64,000 nucleotides of DNA from Delphinapterus leucas (lineage: Eukaryota > Chordata > Mammalia > Artiodactyla > Monodontidae). The position numbers and the translations under genes were made by a program. This document shows positions 37,082 through 50,645 of the stretch, in pieces. Location: positions 6,336,647 to 6,400,646 of the forward strand of contig NW_022098031.1 in the NCBI RefSeq assembly GCF_002288925.2, written 5' to 3'. The notes under the pieces were generated by a model that saw nothing but the letters and a program-made list of their open reading frames with translations, did no database searches and was not told where the DNA came from. Position 1 is the stretch's first letter. Every line of letters begins with the position of its first letter.

Positions 37082-37086
37082 TAAAT

Positions 37087-38174
37087 ATAAAATGATCTAA
37101 TATGGAAATATGAAGTAAACAAGCAAGAGGATAAGACCTACCATTAAAGCTATCTGGTGGACAGCATAGTGGTAGAGAAGGAGGGAGTCAGAATTAGAAC
37201 AGAAGAAAGGAAGGAAAGGAGACAAGGTTAGGACTACCAGACTCCCCACCCAGGGTGACTGCAGCTACTTACAGGCTCCCTCTTGAACAAAAATTCTCGG
37301 TGGAATTGAGTAAAAGGCGTTCCTGCATAGTTGACTCTGATGTACTATTGAAAACACTTACTAACAGGTGAAATATAATTTGGGGTTACTTCTTTGGGAT
37401 TTGTACTGTGTGATGCTTGGCTTTTGCCTTGTCTCTTTTAAGAGCCTTGGATCAAGCTTATTTAAATTCATTGGAATGTGCCACTTAGCAAAGAAACTAG
37501 AAATCAGAGGTAGAGATAATCAAGACTCTCTGTTATCATATTCAGCTTTTTAAAAACAAGTTCTTAGGTGTTTCTTCTAAGTAAAATAGACATCATTATT
37601 ACCCTTATCATCAGTATTTAACAATAACAATGCCATGACAGTTTTGGAATAATGAATACTGCAACTGATGATTATTTTAGTGTTGCAACTTTGAATAGGC
37701 AGTCATTCCATTTAAAGAAATCATTTTGGAGAATAGTTTGAGGCTGGAAATTTTAGGTGGGGCTGGTATATTCTCTTTACTATATACTACTGTGATCTGA
37801 AAAGAACCCCTTCTGATAAACATTGAATTTTTCAAATTATTTGCCATACTTATAAAGTGAGGTACTAAATAATATAATGTATTCAAATATTTATAATAAC
37901 TATTTTTGTTGTGAAGACAAAGCAATTAATATAAGCATATGCATTAAAAACAGACATATTTCGTAGTACCTGCCATGTCTAAACTAATAGTTTCAAAAGC
38001 ACCCTAGTATAACTGAAAATAGACATTCTTGAATCTTGAGACTGTAAAAATGGTATTATTGGAAAATATAAGTGGCAACCTGGTGAAAATTTACTTAAAT
38101 ATGTTATTTTCCTATAAACTTACAGGTCTTTTGCTTATTATATATTACATATGCCTGCCCTAGGATGAATGCAA
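37087..38174. other. Unassigned DNA
   Basis: Nothing recognised. Confidence 0.4.
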
Positions 38175-41100
38175 TAAACACATAAATTAAGAAAAAAATC
38201 TCAAACAAACAACAAAACTTTACATCTTAAGGAACTAGAAGAACAAATTAAAGCCAATGTTTCAGGAGGAAAAAATAATAAAGAATAGAGCAGAAATAAA
38301 TTAAATAGATCTAGAAAAGGTCAATGAAACTAAGAGCTATTTTTTTAAAAGATAAAGTTGACAAATTTTTAGCTGAACTAAGAAAAAGAGAAAATTTAAA
38401 TAAAATCATAAATAAAAGAGGAAAAATTACAACTGATATTGCAGAAATTTAAAGGATCATAAGAGACTACTATGAAAAATTATATGACAACAAATTAAAT
38501 AATCTTGAAGAAACAGTTAAATTCTTAGAAACATACAGTGTACCTAGACTAAATCATAAAGAAATAGAAAATCTGAATAGACCTGTAACTGGTAAAGAGA
38601 TTAAGTCAGTAACCAAAAATATCCACCTAAAAAAAATCCAGGACAAGATGGCTTCACTGGTGATTTCTACCAAACATTTAAAGAATTAATGCCAATTCTT
38701 CTCAAACTCTTCCAAAGAACTGAAGGAGAAGGGACACTTCCAAACTCCTTTTATGAGGTGAGGATTACCTGGATATCAATGCCAGACAAGAATACTATAA
38801 GAAAAGCAAATTATAAGTTACAATCCCTGATTAACATAGATGCAAAAACCCTTAACAAAATACTAACAAGCCAAATTCAACAGCACATTAAAGGAATCAT
38901 ATAGCATGAACAGGTGAGATTTATCTTGGGATGCAAAATGATTCAATGTATGCAAATCAATAAATATGATGCACCACATTAAAAAAATATAGATAAAAAT
39001 ATAATCATACGAATAGATGTAGAAAAAGCCTTTGACAAAATTCAGTATCTTTTCATGATAAAAATTCTTAACAAAGTGGTATAGAGGGAATGTACCTCAA
39101 GATAATACAGTCCATATATGACAAACTGACAGCTTATTTCATGCTCAATGGTGAAAAGCTAAATGCTTTTCCTCTAAGGTCAGGAAAAAGACAAGGATGC
39201 CCACTCTTGCCACTTCTAGTCAACATAGTATTGGAAGTCCTAGCCAGAACAATAGATAAAATAAATAAATAAATACATACATACATACTATCCGAATCAG
39301 AAAGAAAGATCTAAAGTCATCTCTGTTTGCAGGTGACATCATCTTACGTACAGAAACCCCCAAAGACTCCACCAAAAAACTGTTAGAATTAATAAATAAA
39401 TGAATTCAGTAAAGTTTCAGGATAAAAAAATCAATTTACATAAATCAGTTCCATTTCTATTCACTAAAAATGAAATATATTAAAGAAGAATGAAGAAACC
39501 AATCCCATTTACAATAGCATCAAAATTTAAGGATAAATTTAACTGAAGAGGTGAAACATCTGCACACTGAAAACTATAAGACATTGATGAAATAAATTAG
39601 ACACAATGGAAATATTCTTGGATTGGAAGAATTAATATTGTTAAAATGTCCATACTATCTAAAGTGATCTACAGATTCAATGCAATCCCTATCAAAACTA
39701 CAAAGGCATTTTTCAAATAGAAAAAACTATGCGAAAAATGTTTTGGTATCACAAAAACCCCCAAATATCCAAGGAAATCTTGAGAAAGAAGAACAAAGCT
39801 GGAGCATTTTACTTCTTGATTTTAAATTACATTACAAAGCTATAGTAAGCAAAACAGCATGGTACTATCATAACACCATATACATATACCAATGGAACAG
39901 AATAGGGAGCTCAGAAATAAACCCACACATATACTGTCAACTAATCTTTCACAAGGGTGCCTACAACAGGCAATGGGGAAAAGACAGTGTCGTCAATAAA
40001 AGGTGGTAGGAAAACTGAATAGCCACACGCAAAAGAGAGAAACTGGATCCCTATCTTACACCACTTACAAAAATTAACTTGAAATAAAGACAAATTTAAG
40101 ACCTAAAACCATAAAACTCAAAGAAGAAAACATAGGGGAAAAACTCTTTAACATTGGTCTTCTTAATGATCTTTTTGGATATGACACCAAAAGCAAAGGC
40201 AACAAAAGTAAAATTAAACAATTGAGATTACATCAAACTAAAAAACTTCTGCATAGTAAAGAAAACAACATACAAAATGGAAAGGAATTCTATGGAATGG
40301 GAAAAAATATCTGCTAACCAAATAGCTGATAAAGGGTTAACATCTAAAATATTTAAAGAACTCATACAACTTGATAACAAAAAAATAAAAACCCAATTTA
40401 AAAAAATAGGCAAAGGACCTGAATGGACATTTTTCAAAAAATGACTCACACGTGGCCAACAGGTAAACAAAAAGGTGCTAAACATCACCAATCATAAGGG
40501 AAATGCAAGTAAACCACAATGTGGTATCACCTCACCAGTTAGAATGGCCATTACTAAAAAGCCAAGAGATAAATTTTAGTAAGGATGTGCAGAAATGGGA
40601 ACCTTTGTACACTACTGGTGAGTATGTAAGTTGGTACAGCCATTAATAAAAATAGTATGGAGGTTCTCCTAAAAATAAAAAGTAGAACTGTCATATTATC
40701 CCGCAATCCCAATTCTGGTTATATATCTGAAGAAAGCAAAATCAGTATCTTGTAAAGAGATCTGCTTCCCATATCCTTTGCAGCTTCTTAACAATAGCTA
40801 AGATATGGAAACAACATGAGTGTCCACCTGTGGATGAATGATTAAAGAAAATATTGATACATATACAATGAAATATTATTCAGCCATAAGAAAAGGGAAA
40901 TCTGCCATTTATGACAACATGCATGAAACTGGATGGCATTATGCTAGACAGAGAAATACAAATACTGTATAATACCACTTATATGTGGAAGCTTTAAGAA
41001 GTTGAATTTACAGAAACAGAGGGTAAAATGGTGGTCATCAGAGGCTGGGAGTAGACCTAACAGGGAGAGGTTTTTCAAAGGTACAAATTTTCAGTTGCAA

Positions 41101-41366
41101 GATGCATAAGTTCTGAGGAGCTAAAGCACAGCATGGTGACTATTGCTAATAATACTGTATTGTATAACTGAAATTTGCTAAAGAATAGAAGATGTTAAGT
41201 GTTCTCACCCTGCAAAACAGAAAGGAAACTATATGAGGTGATGGATTTGATAACTGACTTGATAGTGGTAATCATTTCACAATATATATCAATATGTATA
41301 TCTAATCATCACATTTCACACTTTATACAATTTTACTTGTCAATTATGTCTCAATAAAGTAAAAAT
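38175..41366 (+). mobile_element. Ancient L1M: ORF2 distal two-thirds plus 3'UTR
   Basis: About 3.2 kb, starting in the ORF2 linker and running collinearly with L1 through reverse transcriptase and the C-terminal domain to a 3'UTR. It ends at an aataaa (41,353-41,358) and a short A-rich tail. The 3'UTR blocks gtggtcatcagaggctggga and gaggtgatggatttgataac are typical of L1M. Frequent stops and frameshifts place it much older than the 6.6-kb element. Confidence 0.9.
38640..40500 (+). pseudogene. L1M ORF2 reverse-transcriptase remnant
   Basis: The best preserved open blocks are 39,090-39,272 ([15 protein letters not shown], then VLEVLART) and 39,680-40,009 (LLDFKLHYKAIVSKTAWYYH, then QWNRIGSSEINPHIY). 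Between them the catalytic motif expected as FADD reads FAGD (tttgcaggtgac, about 39,328-39,339), so the first catalytic aspartate is lost. An (AAAT)n/(ACAT)n repeat interrupts the frame at about 39,257-39,288. Confidence 0.8.
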
Positions 41367-43064
41367 TGATATAAAACTTGATATCAAGTCAAACAGTTCA
41401 AAAATGATAAAACAACACAATTTTTTTTTCAAATCTTATAAGTTTTTTTTTTTTAAATAAGTTCTGGTATTATCAGGAAAAGAAAACTTTTCTCCTTAAT
41501 TATCTTATGGGATGGATGCCTGAGTAAGAGAATCTATATTATATTAGGTAAATTCTAAGTAACATTCAGAATGGGCTGTCAAAACTCATACAAATTAAAG
41601 AACTTAATATCACTAGATATAGTGTTATAATAATTTCAAGATTAAAGACAACCAAGAGGCACAGAAGAAGCCGAAGGAGATCTGGATACTGAGAGCAACT
41701 CCCTGTCTTTCCACAGTAGCCATGTACTCCTTGCCCAAAATGATGGATGAGGTCCCTGAGAGATTCTGTGGGTCATCTCACACAGCAGGAAGGCTTTAAA
41801 TTTTGAAATATCTCCACTTTATACCTCAGACTGTTGTAAAACTTACCCTGCCTAGTAAATCTGTAGATCTGGCTATCATTTATAGGTAACCTTTAGCCAG
41901 GGTTCTCTTGCTAAGAACATTCTGTAGGTTAGAACTTTGCAAATATCATTAGTTTAATCATCCATAGTTCTAGCTGACAAAGATATTTAGAGTAGGACAC
42001 CAGTAACTTCTCTTCTTTGCTGGGGGGCATGCCTCAGTAAAGCGAGTAAATGTAGCTGCTGCTTTGATCAGCTGCTTTGATTCCTTCCTCTCCAGGTTCA
42101 TTTAGGGATCAAATCATCAAACCTGAAGGAGGACTCATCGTGAGATAATCTACTGTAGTGTCTGCTAAAGTGAAGGCAAAAAGTAGCCAGCTTTAAGTTT
42201 AAAATAAAGTCTAGTTTACCAATAACCCTCTTAATACTATCTTTTATATAGAATATATTGTAAAAATAAGTAGATAGGTGGTCTAAAAATATAAATTGGA
42301 AACTGCTGAAAAGAAAATAAAAATGCAGACAAAAATAATAAATACAAATTGTTTTGGTAATCACCCAAAGAATTCTGACAACCAAAACATACTAAAATAT
42401 AATAATGATCATAAGCAAAGACTTTGATAGCTTGACTGCTTTGACTGGGGTACATAGTATGCAAAAAACATTTCCTAAAGAGAAAAATGATGTGGAAGAA
42501 ATATCTTCTTCCTTTGTAAGCAAGAAAAATAAGCTGCTTTTATCTTTAAATCCCAGAACTCTGTGTAGGAGGAGTCAATCAATAAGAGCTATTTGGAATT
42601 TGCAAAGTATTTTATATTACATTTCCCAATTTTATCATTGTCATTATAATCTATAGTTGGATTTGAGGGGTTTTTTAATAGATAACTATATGGAAATATT
42701 AAAAATTCATGTTTACAGTCTTTTTAAAATAACATCTGTGAAATTCAGCCTTTCTCTGACAGTCTTTTGACTGTAACAACTACACCAACTGAGCAGATAA
42801 TGAATAGTATAAGATATAATACTTTTGTTAACTTCTTTTCTGTTTATGTTATAAGGACATGCTCTAAATTCTGATGTATCTTTTTAACTGAAGTGTGAAA
42901 TAGGGATTTGGTACTAACATTTTATGAAAGTAGTATGTCTTACCCCTAGAACAGCAAAATTAGTGAATATTTTTATGTCAATAATTTTACTAATTTATGA
43001 CTTTGATTTTCATTCTATTATAAAATTGGCTTTTACCGTAGATAAGAGTAAAGGTAGTACTCAA
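41367..43064. other. Unassigned DNA
   Basis: No gene or family recognised. A small duplication (agctgctttgat) lies near 42,057-42,080. Confidence 0.4.
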
Positions 43065-43451
43065 AAAATTGGTGTATTTTCTTTTTTTTTATAAATTTAT
43101 TTTATTTATTAATTTTTGGCTGTGTTGGGTCTTTGCTGCTCTGCGTGGGCTTTCCCTAGTTGCGGCGAGCAGGGATACTGTTCGTTGCGGTGCGCAGGCT
43201 TCTCATTGTGGTGGCTTTTTGCGGAGCATGGGCCCTAGGCACGTGGGCTTCAGTAGTTGTGGCACATGGGCTCAGTAGTTGTGGTTCTCGGGCTCTAGAG
43301 CACGGGCTCAGTAGATGTGGCGCATGGGCTTAGTTGCTCCGCAGCATGTGGGCTCTTCCCGGACCAGGGCTCAAACCCATGTCCCGTGCATTGGCAGGTG
43401 GATTCCTAACCACTGCGCCACCAGGGAAGCCCAAAATTGGTGTATTTTCTT
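43065..43451 (-). mobile_element. Long CHR SINE with perfect 19-bp TSD
   Basis: A minus-strand SINE of about 350 bp, longer than the copies at 31.8, 33.9 and 55.4 kb. Its 3' part includes a cagcaacga-type segment and an aaaaataaataaataaa-like tail, seen as the complement at 43,085-43,115. The head complement caccagggaagcc ends at about 43,432. aaaattggtgtattttctt is duplicated exactly at 43,065-43,083 and 43,433-43,451. Confidence 0.97.
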
Positions 43452-45004
43452 GAAAGAAATATATTTTGAGGTATATTTTTGTTTATATTTGAATCTTTAT
43501 TGATATCTAAAGAAACTTGCAGATTTTTCTTCTAATGTGGGCTATTATTTCTAGTATCAATTTAAGGGTCTTTTCTTCCAAATACTATGTAATAAAAATC
43601 TCTTATGTTCATAAGGCCTTGTCTGCTTACCTAGGTCAATTAATAATAAAACTGGAAATTGTTTAGTTCCACTGTGTAGGAGGTGCTGCACTTATTCACT
43701 TATTATCTCCTTTTACAACACCAGAATTTCTGAAACTTGAGTACTGCTTTAGTCTCTCTTACAAGAAAATAATCGTGAACATCCAATGGAATTAAAAATA
43801 TTTTATTAAGATGACATTTCTATAAGTAACATGTCAAAGTATAACTCCTTGTACTTATAGTTCTTTTACAATTATTACAAATTTTAAATTATAAATTATG
43901 TACAAATACCCAAAATTAAACTAATAATAAAATGTGAGTGATCTTATTGTTTTCCTAAAACAACCAATTAAGCTGTATTTTTTCTATTCTTGTATTATGA
44001 ATTTAGTCATATCAGTGGAAAAAATGGATATTGAAAGAGAATGGTGTGTAACATGGTATTAATATCACATCTTTGTTACAAGTTTAGCTAATCAGCCACA
44101 CAACCAAAGAACAACCACAAATACCAATTTTAATTATGTGTCACTGACTTTTGTTATTAACACTCTTGCTAGTATTAGTACTATAGCATTATGAAAATGT
44201 GCCAAGGTCACATTATATCTAAGTATTAGTAGAAACAGAAAAGATAATAAAAGTTTGGACTTGAAAATATTGTATCTACAGTCCATTTATTTAAAACTTT
44301 AACATTATTCTGCACTTGGTTTTATGGGTCTTTTGAGTTAGGAATGCCTGGATACCATGTGTGATGTAATGACTCAAATCTCTTCTCTATTTGAACTTCT
44401 GAAAAACACTGTTCATACAGCACATTATGGTGTAATTTGGGAAAGAACAGAAGAGTACACTGTAATTAAATATGCTAAAACATATTTTCTTTTGGATTGT
44501 CATCATAATTAAAGATTATAGAATTTTCTATTTTTCTGGGTTTTTTTTTTTTTGGTAGATAACATAAATCTAAGTTAATGGAAACTTGCGTCTCACTATG
44601 ATGCCTCAAGAATACTTGAAAAAAGTATGGTTAAATGTAAAAAGACATACTAGGACTGTTTTATCTGCTACCTAAGGAATATAAATTCCTGTGTTATTTT
44701 TCTTTTTTAAATATTTATATTTACCATCAGCCTTTACAATATTTAGCACTTCAGAATTCTAGAATGTTCCTCTCTGCATTAATGTCCTACATATTTTACC
44801 ATGAAGTCTATTCTAAAAGTGACATACAGCTAGATAATGCCTTTATATTGGTGCTTAAACAGACAATAAGAATGCTTGGAGCAGTTCTGGTGCTGGTGAG
44901 ATCATATTATATTATATGTTAGGAACTAAATATATGCAAAATAATGGAGAAATGAGAAATGGCAGTGTTGCCTTTGCATTTAAATTCGCATCATCTTGAA
45001 GCTG
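43452..45004. other. Unassigned AT-rich DNA
   Basis: Nothing recognised. Confidence 0.4.
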
Positions 45005-45235
45005 GAGCCTAGTGTTGCCTGCGTTCAAATGATTCTAGGTTGCAATTTCAGTTATGCCACTTAGAAACGTTGTGATTTTGAGAAATTTCCTTAATCAACC
45101 AGAGCATCAATTTCTCTACACATAAAATGTGATAGTAATACTTATTTAATATGATTATTTTGAAAATTAAATGTTTATTGTACTTAACACAGGGTTCTAC
45201 ATGATCCAGAGTAGGCATTCAGTAAGAGAGTGTTT
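45005..45235 (+). repeat. MIR SINE, nearly full length
   Basis: The MIR parts appear in order: ttgcctgcgttcaaatgatt, tatgccacttagaaacgttg, agagcatcaatttctct, ataaaatgtgatagtaatac, and the end ccagagtaggcattcagtaa. Confidence 0.85.
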
Positions 45236-46593
45236 TTGATATTATTAGAAACAGAATTTGTACCTGGTCTTCTGGGACAAATTACCATCCAGTCTTATCT
45301 TTGATTAATGGGGAAGGGGATATCAAAGTGGGAAGGAGAAACCTGCTCTATCACATTTACAAATAGCTTTTATATAACAAGTTTTTTGTAGTTAGTTGTT
45401 TAGACCTAGGGAGTAATTTTCTCATGGAAACAATGCTATAAATTGTACTTAAGTCTCAGACAAGCCCACAGAACTCTGTTTAGTCCATAATGTAGTTGAA
45501 ATAATGTGTACTTGCAATGGAAGATAGTAGAAAAGTAATACTGTTGCAATACTACCAATTAAACAAAACAGAAAAACTAGAATAAAAATTAGTTATTTTA
45601 CTGAATTCTTGGATTGACTAGAAACATTTAATTAAAAGATGGCGAATGATCAACCGAGACTTCTGTAGAAATTCTAACGGTCACTTTTATAGAATTTCAG
45701 AAGCTTTAGAGGAAGATTATACTACTCATTAAAGCTAATCTGACTTCATTTTGTTCTCTTTTTTCTTTCTTTTTTCCACTGCAAACACAATAAGGAAATA
45801 ATTAAGAGGAACAGAAAAAAATAAATACAAGGAAAATGTTCTTGATATTGGAAGAGAGGAGGAATTCAGAATAGGAGGAGAGAGAAGAAAAGGCAGGTTA
45901 TTGGAAAGGGGAGTAGAAGTTTATTGAGAAAGGAAAGGGGAGAGAGAGAAAGACTAAGTGGAAGAAAGAAAGAGGTACCAAGAAAAAGTGGAAAAGGAAG
46001 AGAGAGAAGTGGAATTTGTTGAAGAGTTGTATGCAATGTGAGACATGGGAAAAATAATGAAATAATCCATGACATCTGATTGCAATATGAAGCAGCCTAA
46101 TGCAAAATGTGAAATTTCACTAATATCTTAAAATTTCTAAAAATGTACAATAATTTTGCATTTTACAAGAAAAAAATGTGAATGCACTGGGAATCAAGGA
46201 GTTTTTTTTATATTCATCAAGTAACTGGGATCACAGGGCGAAACTGCCACCTAGAAATCTGGAATATAGGAGAATACTGAGAATCATAGCCCAGATCATC
46301 TCACCTGGAGGAGAAGCTCTGGAGTCATATTTGGTATGAACATTTACATGGTCATTTTGACAAATTGCTGGAGGCAAAGTGAGAAACTCTGGAGGACTCA
46401 GTTTTAAGGGGCCCCTACACTTTTGTGGGTTTACCAATAGGAATCTCATTCGGTACTCAATGTGATGATCCTAGAAAAGTCCCCTCATGTTTTCTGTTTT
46501 GAACAGGTGAGAGCAGGATGTAAACTATTACTAATCTATCCCTGTTATAAAATGGAAACTAATATAAAATATAAACATAAATTATGCAGTTGA
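45236..46593. other. Unassigned DNA with purine-biased stretch
   Basis: No gene recognised. Positions about 45,848-46,012 are strongly purine-rich on the plus strand (GA-rich with sparse pyrimidines). Confidence 0.4.
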
Positions 46594-46689
46594 TTCATGG
46601 ATAGAGAGGGCTGACTGTAAAGTTGTATGTAGATTTTCAACAGGGTGAGGTTGGCACCCCAACCCTTGCCATTGTTCAAGGGTTAACTG
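46594..46689 (-). mobile_element. Tigger-type DNA transposon terminal fragment
   Basis: The text tagagagggctgactgtaaa, agattttcaacagggtgagg, ttgttcaagggttaactg is the complement of a Tigger/MER terminal region (consensus CAGTTGACCCTTGAACAAC). It is followed by ta at 46,690-46,691. Only one end remains. Confidence 0.65.
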
Positions 46690-46691
46690 TA

Positions 46692-46979
46692 ATTAAATAA
46701 TAATTAAAGGAATATAAAAAAATGTATCCCTCTGTTTTATATCCCTGTTCTAAAAGGCAAACTAATTTACCAGAGCCTTCTTTAACTGGGAAAAGGGATA
46801 TTAGCCAACTTCAGCCCTTCTAGCTTTCCTACTCACCTAAGATGAGGAAAAAAAAGCTGAGAAACACTTTTGATTATCACAGCTCCACACACTTAGACTC
46901 AGATGAACATAAAGCGATAGAGAGCATTGGAGACGGAAAGTTATAATGTACCTGCACTTCCCAGGAAGTGTTATTTGAA
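46692..46979. other. Unassigned DNA
   Basis: Nothing recognised. Confidence 0.4.
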
Positions 46980-47832
46980 AGTGGACTTAGATTAGTTGTA
47001 AAGGGTCATTAGGTATGCTGCAAAGTCTAGGACAGCCAGTAAAAGCAATTTAAAAGAAATATAATTGATATGCTAAGGGGGGGGAGAGAAAACTGAGTCA
47101 TATAATGCTCAACTATAACCAGAAAGGGCAGACATAAAAGAGGGAAGATAAAAAAATAAACAGAAAACATATACAATAAACAGAAAACAGTTAGAAACAT
47201 GGTAGTTATTAATCAAACGATGTAAATAATCACTTTAAATGTAAATGGCCTAAATTAAATAATTAAAAGACAGAGACTATCAGAGTGGATTAAAAAAAAG
47301 ACCCAACTATAAGTTGTCTGTAAGATATCTACTTTAAATATAAAAACCAAGTTAGGTTAAAAGTGAAGGTATGAAAAAACATGCTAATACTAATCAAAAG
47401 AGAGTGAGAATAACTATATTAATTTAAGACAAAGCAGACTTTAAAGCAAGGAAAATTATCAGAGATAAGGAGAGTTATTCCATAATGATATAGTGGTCGA
47501 TTCTCCAAGAAGATATAACAATCCTTAACCTGTAGGCACTCAACAATAGAGCATCAAATTACATGAGACAAAACTGACATAACTAATGGGAAAACTAAAT
47601 GAAACTACTATTACAGTTGAAGATTTCAGGACCTATCTCTCTTTCAGTAAAGGCTATCCAGTATCCAGAAAGGATGTGATTTGAGCAATGCCATTAATCA
47701 ACTATACCTAATTGACATTTATAAAATGCTTCATCCAATAATAGTAGAATACATATTCTTCTCAAGTTCGTACGGATCATTTACCAGGATAAACCACATT
47801 ATGGTTTTTTGATTATAAAAAAAGGATATATA

Positions 47833-47868
47833 CACCTTAACATCACACCTTAACATCACACCTTAACA
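47833..47868. repeat. 13-bp tandem repeat inside L1M
   Basis: Nearly three copies of a caccttaacatca-type unit lie where the L1 consensus has a single cacaccttaacaaattt. This is a local slippage expansion within the endonuclease-coding region. Confidence 0.85.
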
Positions 47869-48268
47869 AATTTAAAATAAGAAAACGTATTCAAAGTGTG
47901 TTCTTAAACTACAATGGAATTAAAAAGAAATCAGTAACAGAGAGATAGCTGGAAAATCCAAAACTATTTGGAGATTAAACAACACACATTTAATAACACA
48001 TGAGTCAAAGAAGAAGTATCAAGAGAAATATTTAAAATATTTTAAACTAAATCTAAATGAAACATATCAAAATTTGTGGGATGCAGCCAGAGCAATGATT
48101 GGAGAGAATTTTATAATATTGAATGCATATATTAGAAAAGAAAGAGCTGAAGTCAACCTAACCTTCCACCTTAGGAAACTAGAGAAAGAAGAGCAATTTA
48201 AGCCTAAACCAAGCAGAAGAAAAGGAAAAAAAAAAAATGAGTTAGAAATACTTGACACTGAAAACAAG

Positions 48269-48316
48269 CCCCCTCCCTCTCCCTCCCCCTCCCCCTCCCT
48301 CTCTCTCTATATATAT
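48269..48316. repeat. (CCCTCT)n/(TC)n/(TA)n microsatellite inside L1M ORF2
   Basis: A 40-nt pure pyrimidine tract followed by a short TA run. It replaces the normal L1 linker text between GKKKNELEIL and the W-containing block. Confidence 0.9.
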
Positions 48317-50588
48317 AATATAAATGAAAGCAAAAATTGGTTCATTGAAAGGTTTATTAGAATTGATAAACCTATATCCTGGGTAACAAAGGAAAAAAGA
48401 GAGAAGACACAAATCACTAACATCAGAAATAAGAAGTCATCACCACTACTGATGCCAGGGCATTAAAAGGATAATAAGGGAAAATTCTGAGCAACTTTAT
48501 GCCGACATGTATGATAATTTAGATGAAATGGACCATTTCTTTGAGAGACACACACTATTAAAACTCCCCACAAGAGAAGAGGCCTATAACTATTAAAGAA
48601 GTTGAATTAACACTTAAGAACTTTCCAAAAAAAGGAACACACCAGACTTTTCACTTGTGATTTCTACCAAGCTTGTTAGGAAAAAATGATCCCAATTTTC
48701 TACAACTCTTTCAGAAAGTAGACGCAGAGGGAACATTTCCTAACTAATTCTATGAGGCCAGCACTACCTTAATAACAAAACATATAAAGAATTTACAAGA
48801 AAGGAAAACCCCAGACTAATATCTCTTACGAACACAGATGCAAAAATTCTCAACAAAATATTAGGAAATCAAATCCAACACATTATACACCAAGACTAAG
48901 GGGGAGGTGGTTTTTCTAAATGTGCAAAGCTAGTTGACCATTAAAAAATAGTAATATAATGCACCAATCAATAGGCAGGGTAATGGTGAAAAATTATATA
49001 CACATATCAATTGATGCAGAAGAAACATGTGACAAATTCCAACACTCAATCATGAGGAAAAAAAAAAAAAACTCTCAACAACCTAGGAATAGAGAGAGAA
49101 CTTCCTCAACTTGATAAGGAACATCTATTAAAACATCCTACAACAAACATAATAGTTAATGGAGAGAAACTGGATGCTTTCCCCTTAAGACTGTAAACAA
49201 GGTAACAATATCTTCTTTTACCACTCCTACTCAACATCATATTGGAACACTTACCTAGTGCAGTAATGCAAGGGAAAAAAATGTGTACCGTTTGGAAAAG
49301 AAGAAATAAAATTATCTTTGTTTACAGATGGCACAACAGTCTATGTATAAGATTGTAATAATTGACAAACGAACAACTTCCAGAGCTAATATGCAATTAT
49401 AGTAAGGTCATAGGATACCAGGTTAACATATATAAGTCAGTTGTTTTCTTTACAACAGCAGTGAATCATTAAAATTTGAAATTAAAAACACAGAACCATT
49501 TACATTAGCCCCACCCCCAAAATTAAATACCTAAGTATAAATATAACAAAATATATACAGACTCTAATTTAGAAAAATGCAAAACTCTGATGAAGGAACT
49601 CAAAGAAAAATTAAAGAAGATATATTTAATGTTCATGAATTGAAAGACTAAATATTAATATGGCAATTATTCTAATTTGATCAATGCAATCTCAATCAAA
49701 TGAAGCTATTTTATAGAGTTCTACAAGCCTGCTTAAAGTTTATATGAAAATTCAAAGACCTAAAATATTCACCACAACATTAAGAAAGTAAAAATTAGAA
49801 GGTTTACATTACTCAGCTATAAGAGGTACTTACTATAAAGCTACGGTGATCAAGATATAGTATTTGTGAAAGTACAGACATATGGAGATCAATGGAACAG
49901 AATAAAGAGTCCCCAAATAGACACACAAATGCAGCCAGTGAGTCTTTGACTAAGAAATAAAGGCAATTCAATGGAAAAATGACAGTCTTTTTAATAAATA
50001 GTGCTGGAAGAATCAGACATCTATATGCCAGAGAGAGAGAGAGAGAGAGATGGTCTAGACACAGACCTTTCTCTTTTCACAAAATGCAAAACTATAAAAA
50101 CTGTTAGAAGATAAAATAGGGAAAAAACTAGGTGATCTTGGACTTGGCAATGAAGTTTTTCATACAAATATACAAAAAAATACACACAAAAAATCACAAT
50201 CCATGAAATTAAAAAAAAATGATAACTTGGTCTTTGTTAAAATTAAAAGTATCTGCTTTGCAAAAGACACTTTAAGGATAATGAAAGGATAACCCACAGG
50301 CTGAGAGAAAATATTTGCAAAACACATATCTGACAAACAACTTGTATCTAAAATAATTTTTTAAAACTCCTAAAACTAACCAATTAGAAAACAATCCAAA
50401 TTATAAACTAGCAAAAATCTGGACATCTCACCAAAGAAGATATACAGATGGCAAATAGGAATATGAAAAGTTGCTCAACATCATTTTTCCCTAGGAAATT
50501 GCTAATTAAAACAAGACACCACTACCCACCTATGACAATAGCTAAAATGCAAAACACTAAAAATACCAAAAATGCTGACAAGAATGTC

Positions 50589-50645
50589 ATTCATTACTGG
50601 TGAGAATGTGGGAAATGAGTGTGTAATTCATTACTGGTGAGAATG
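50589..50645. repeat. 20-bp direct repeat at the L1 insert boundary
   Basis: attcattactggtgagaatg occurs at 50,589-50,608 and again at 50,626-50,645, with 17 bases between. The consensus L1 has this text once, so one copy arose by local duplication next to the insertion point at about 50,656. Confidence 0.9.
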
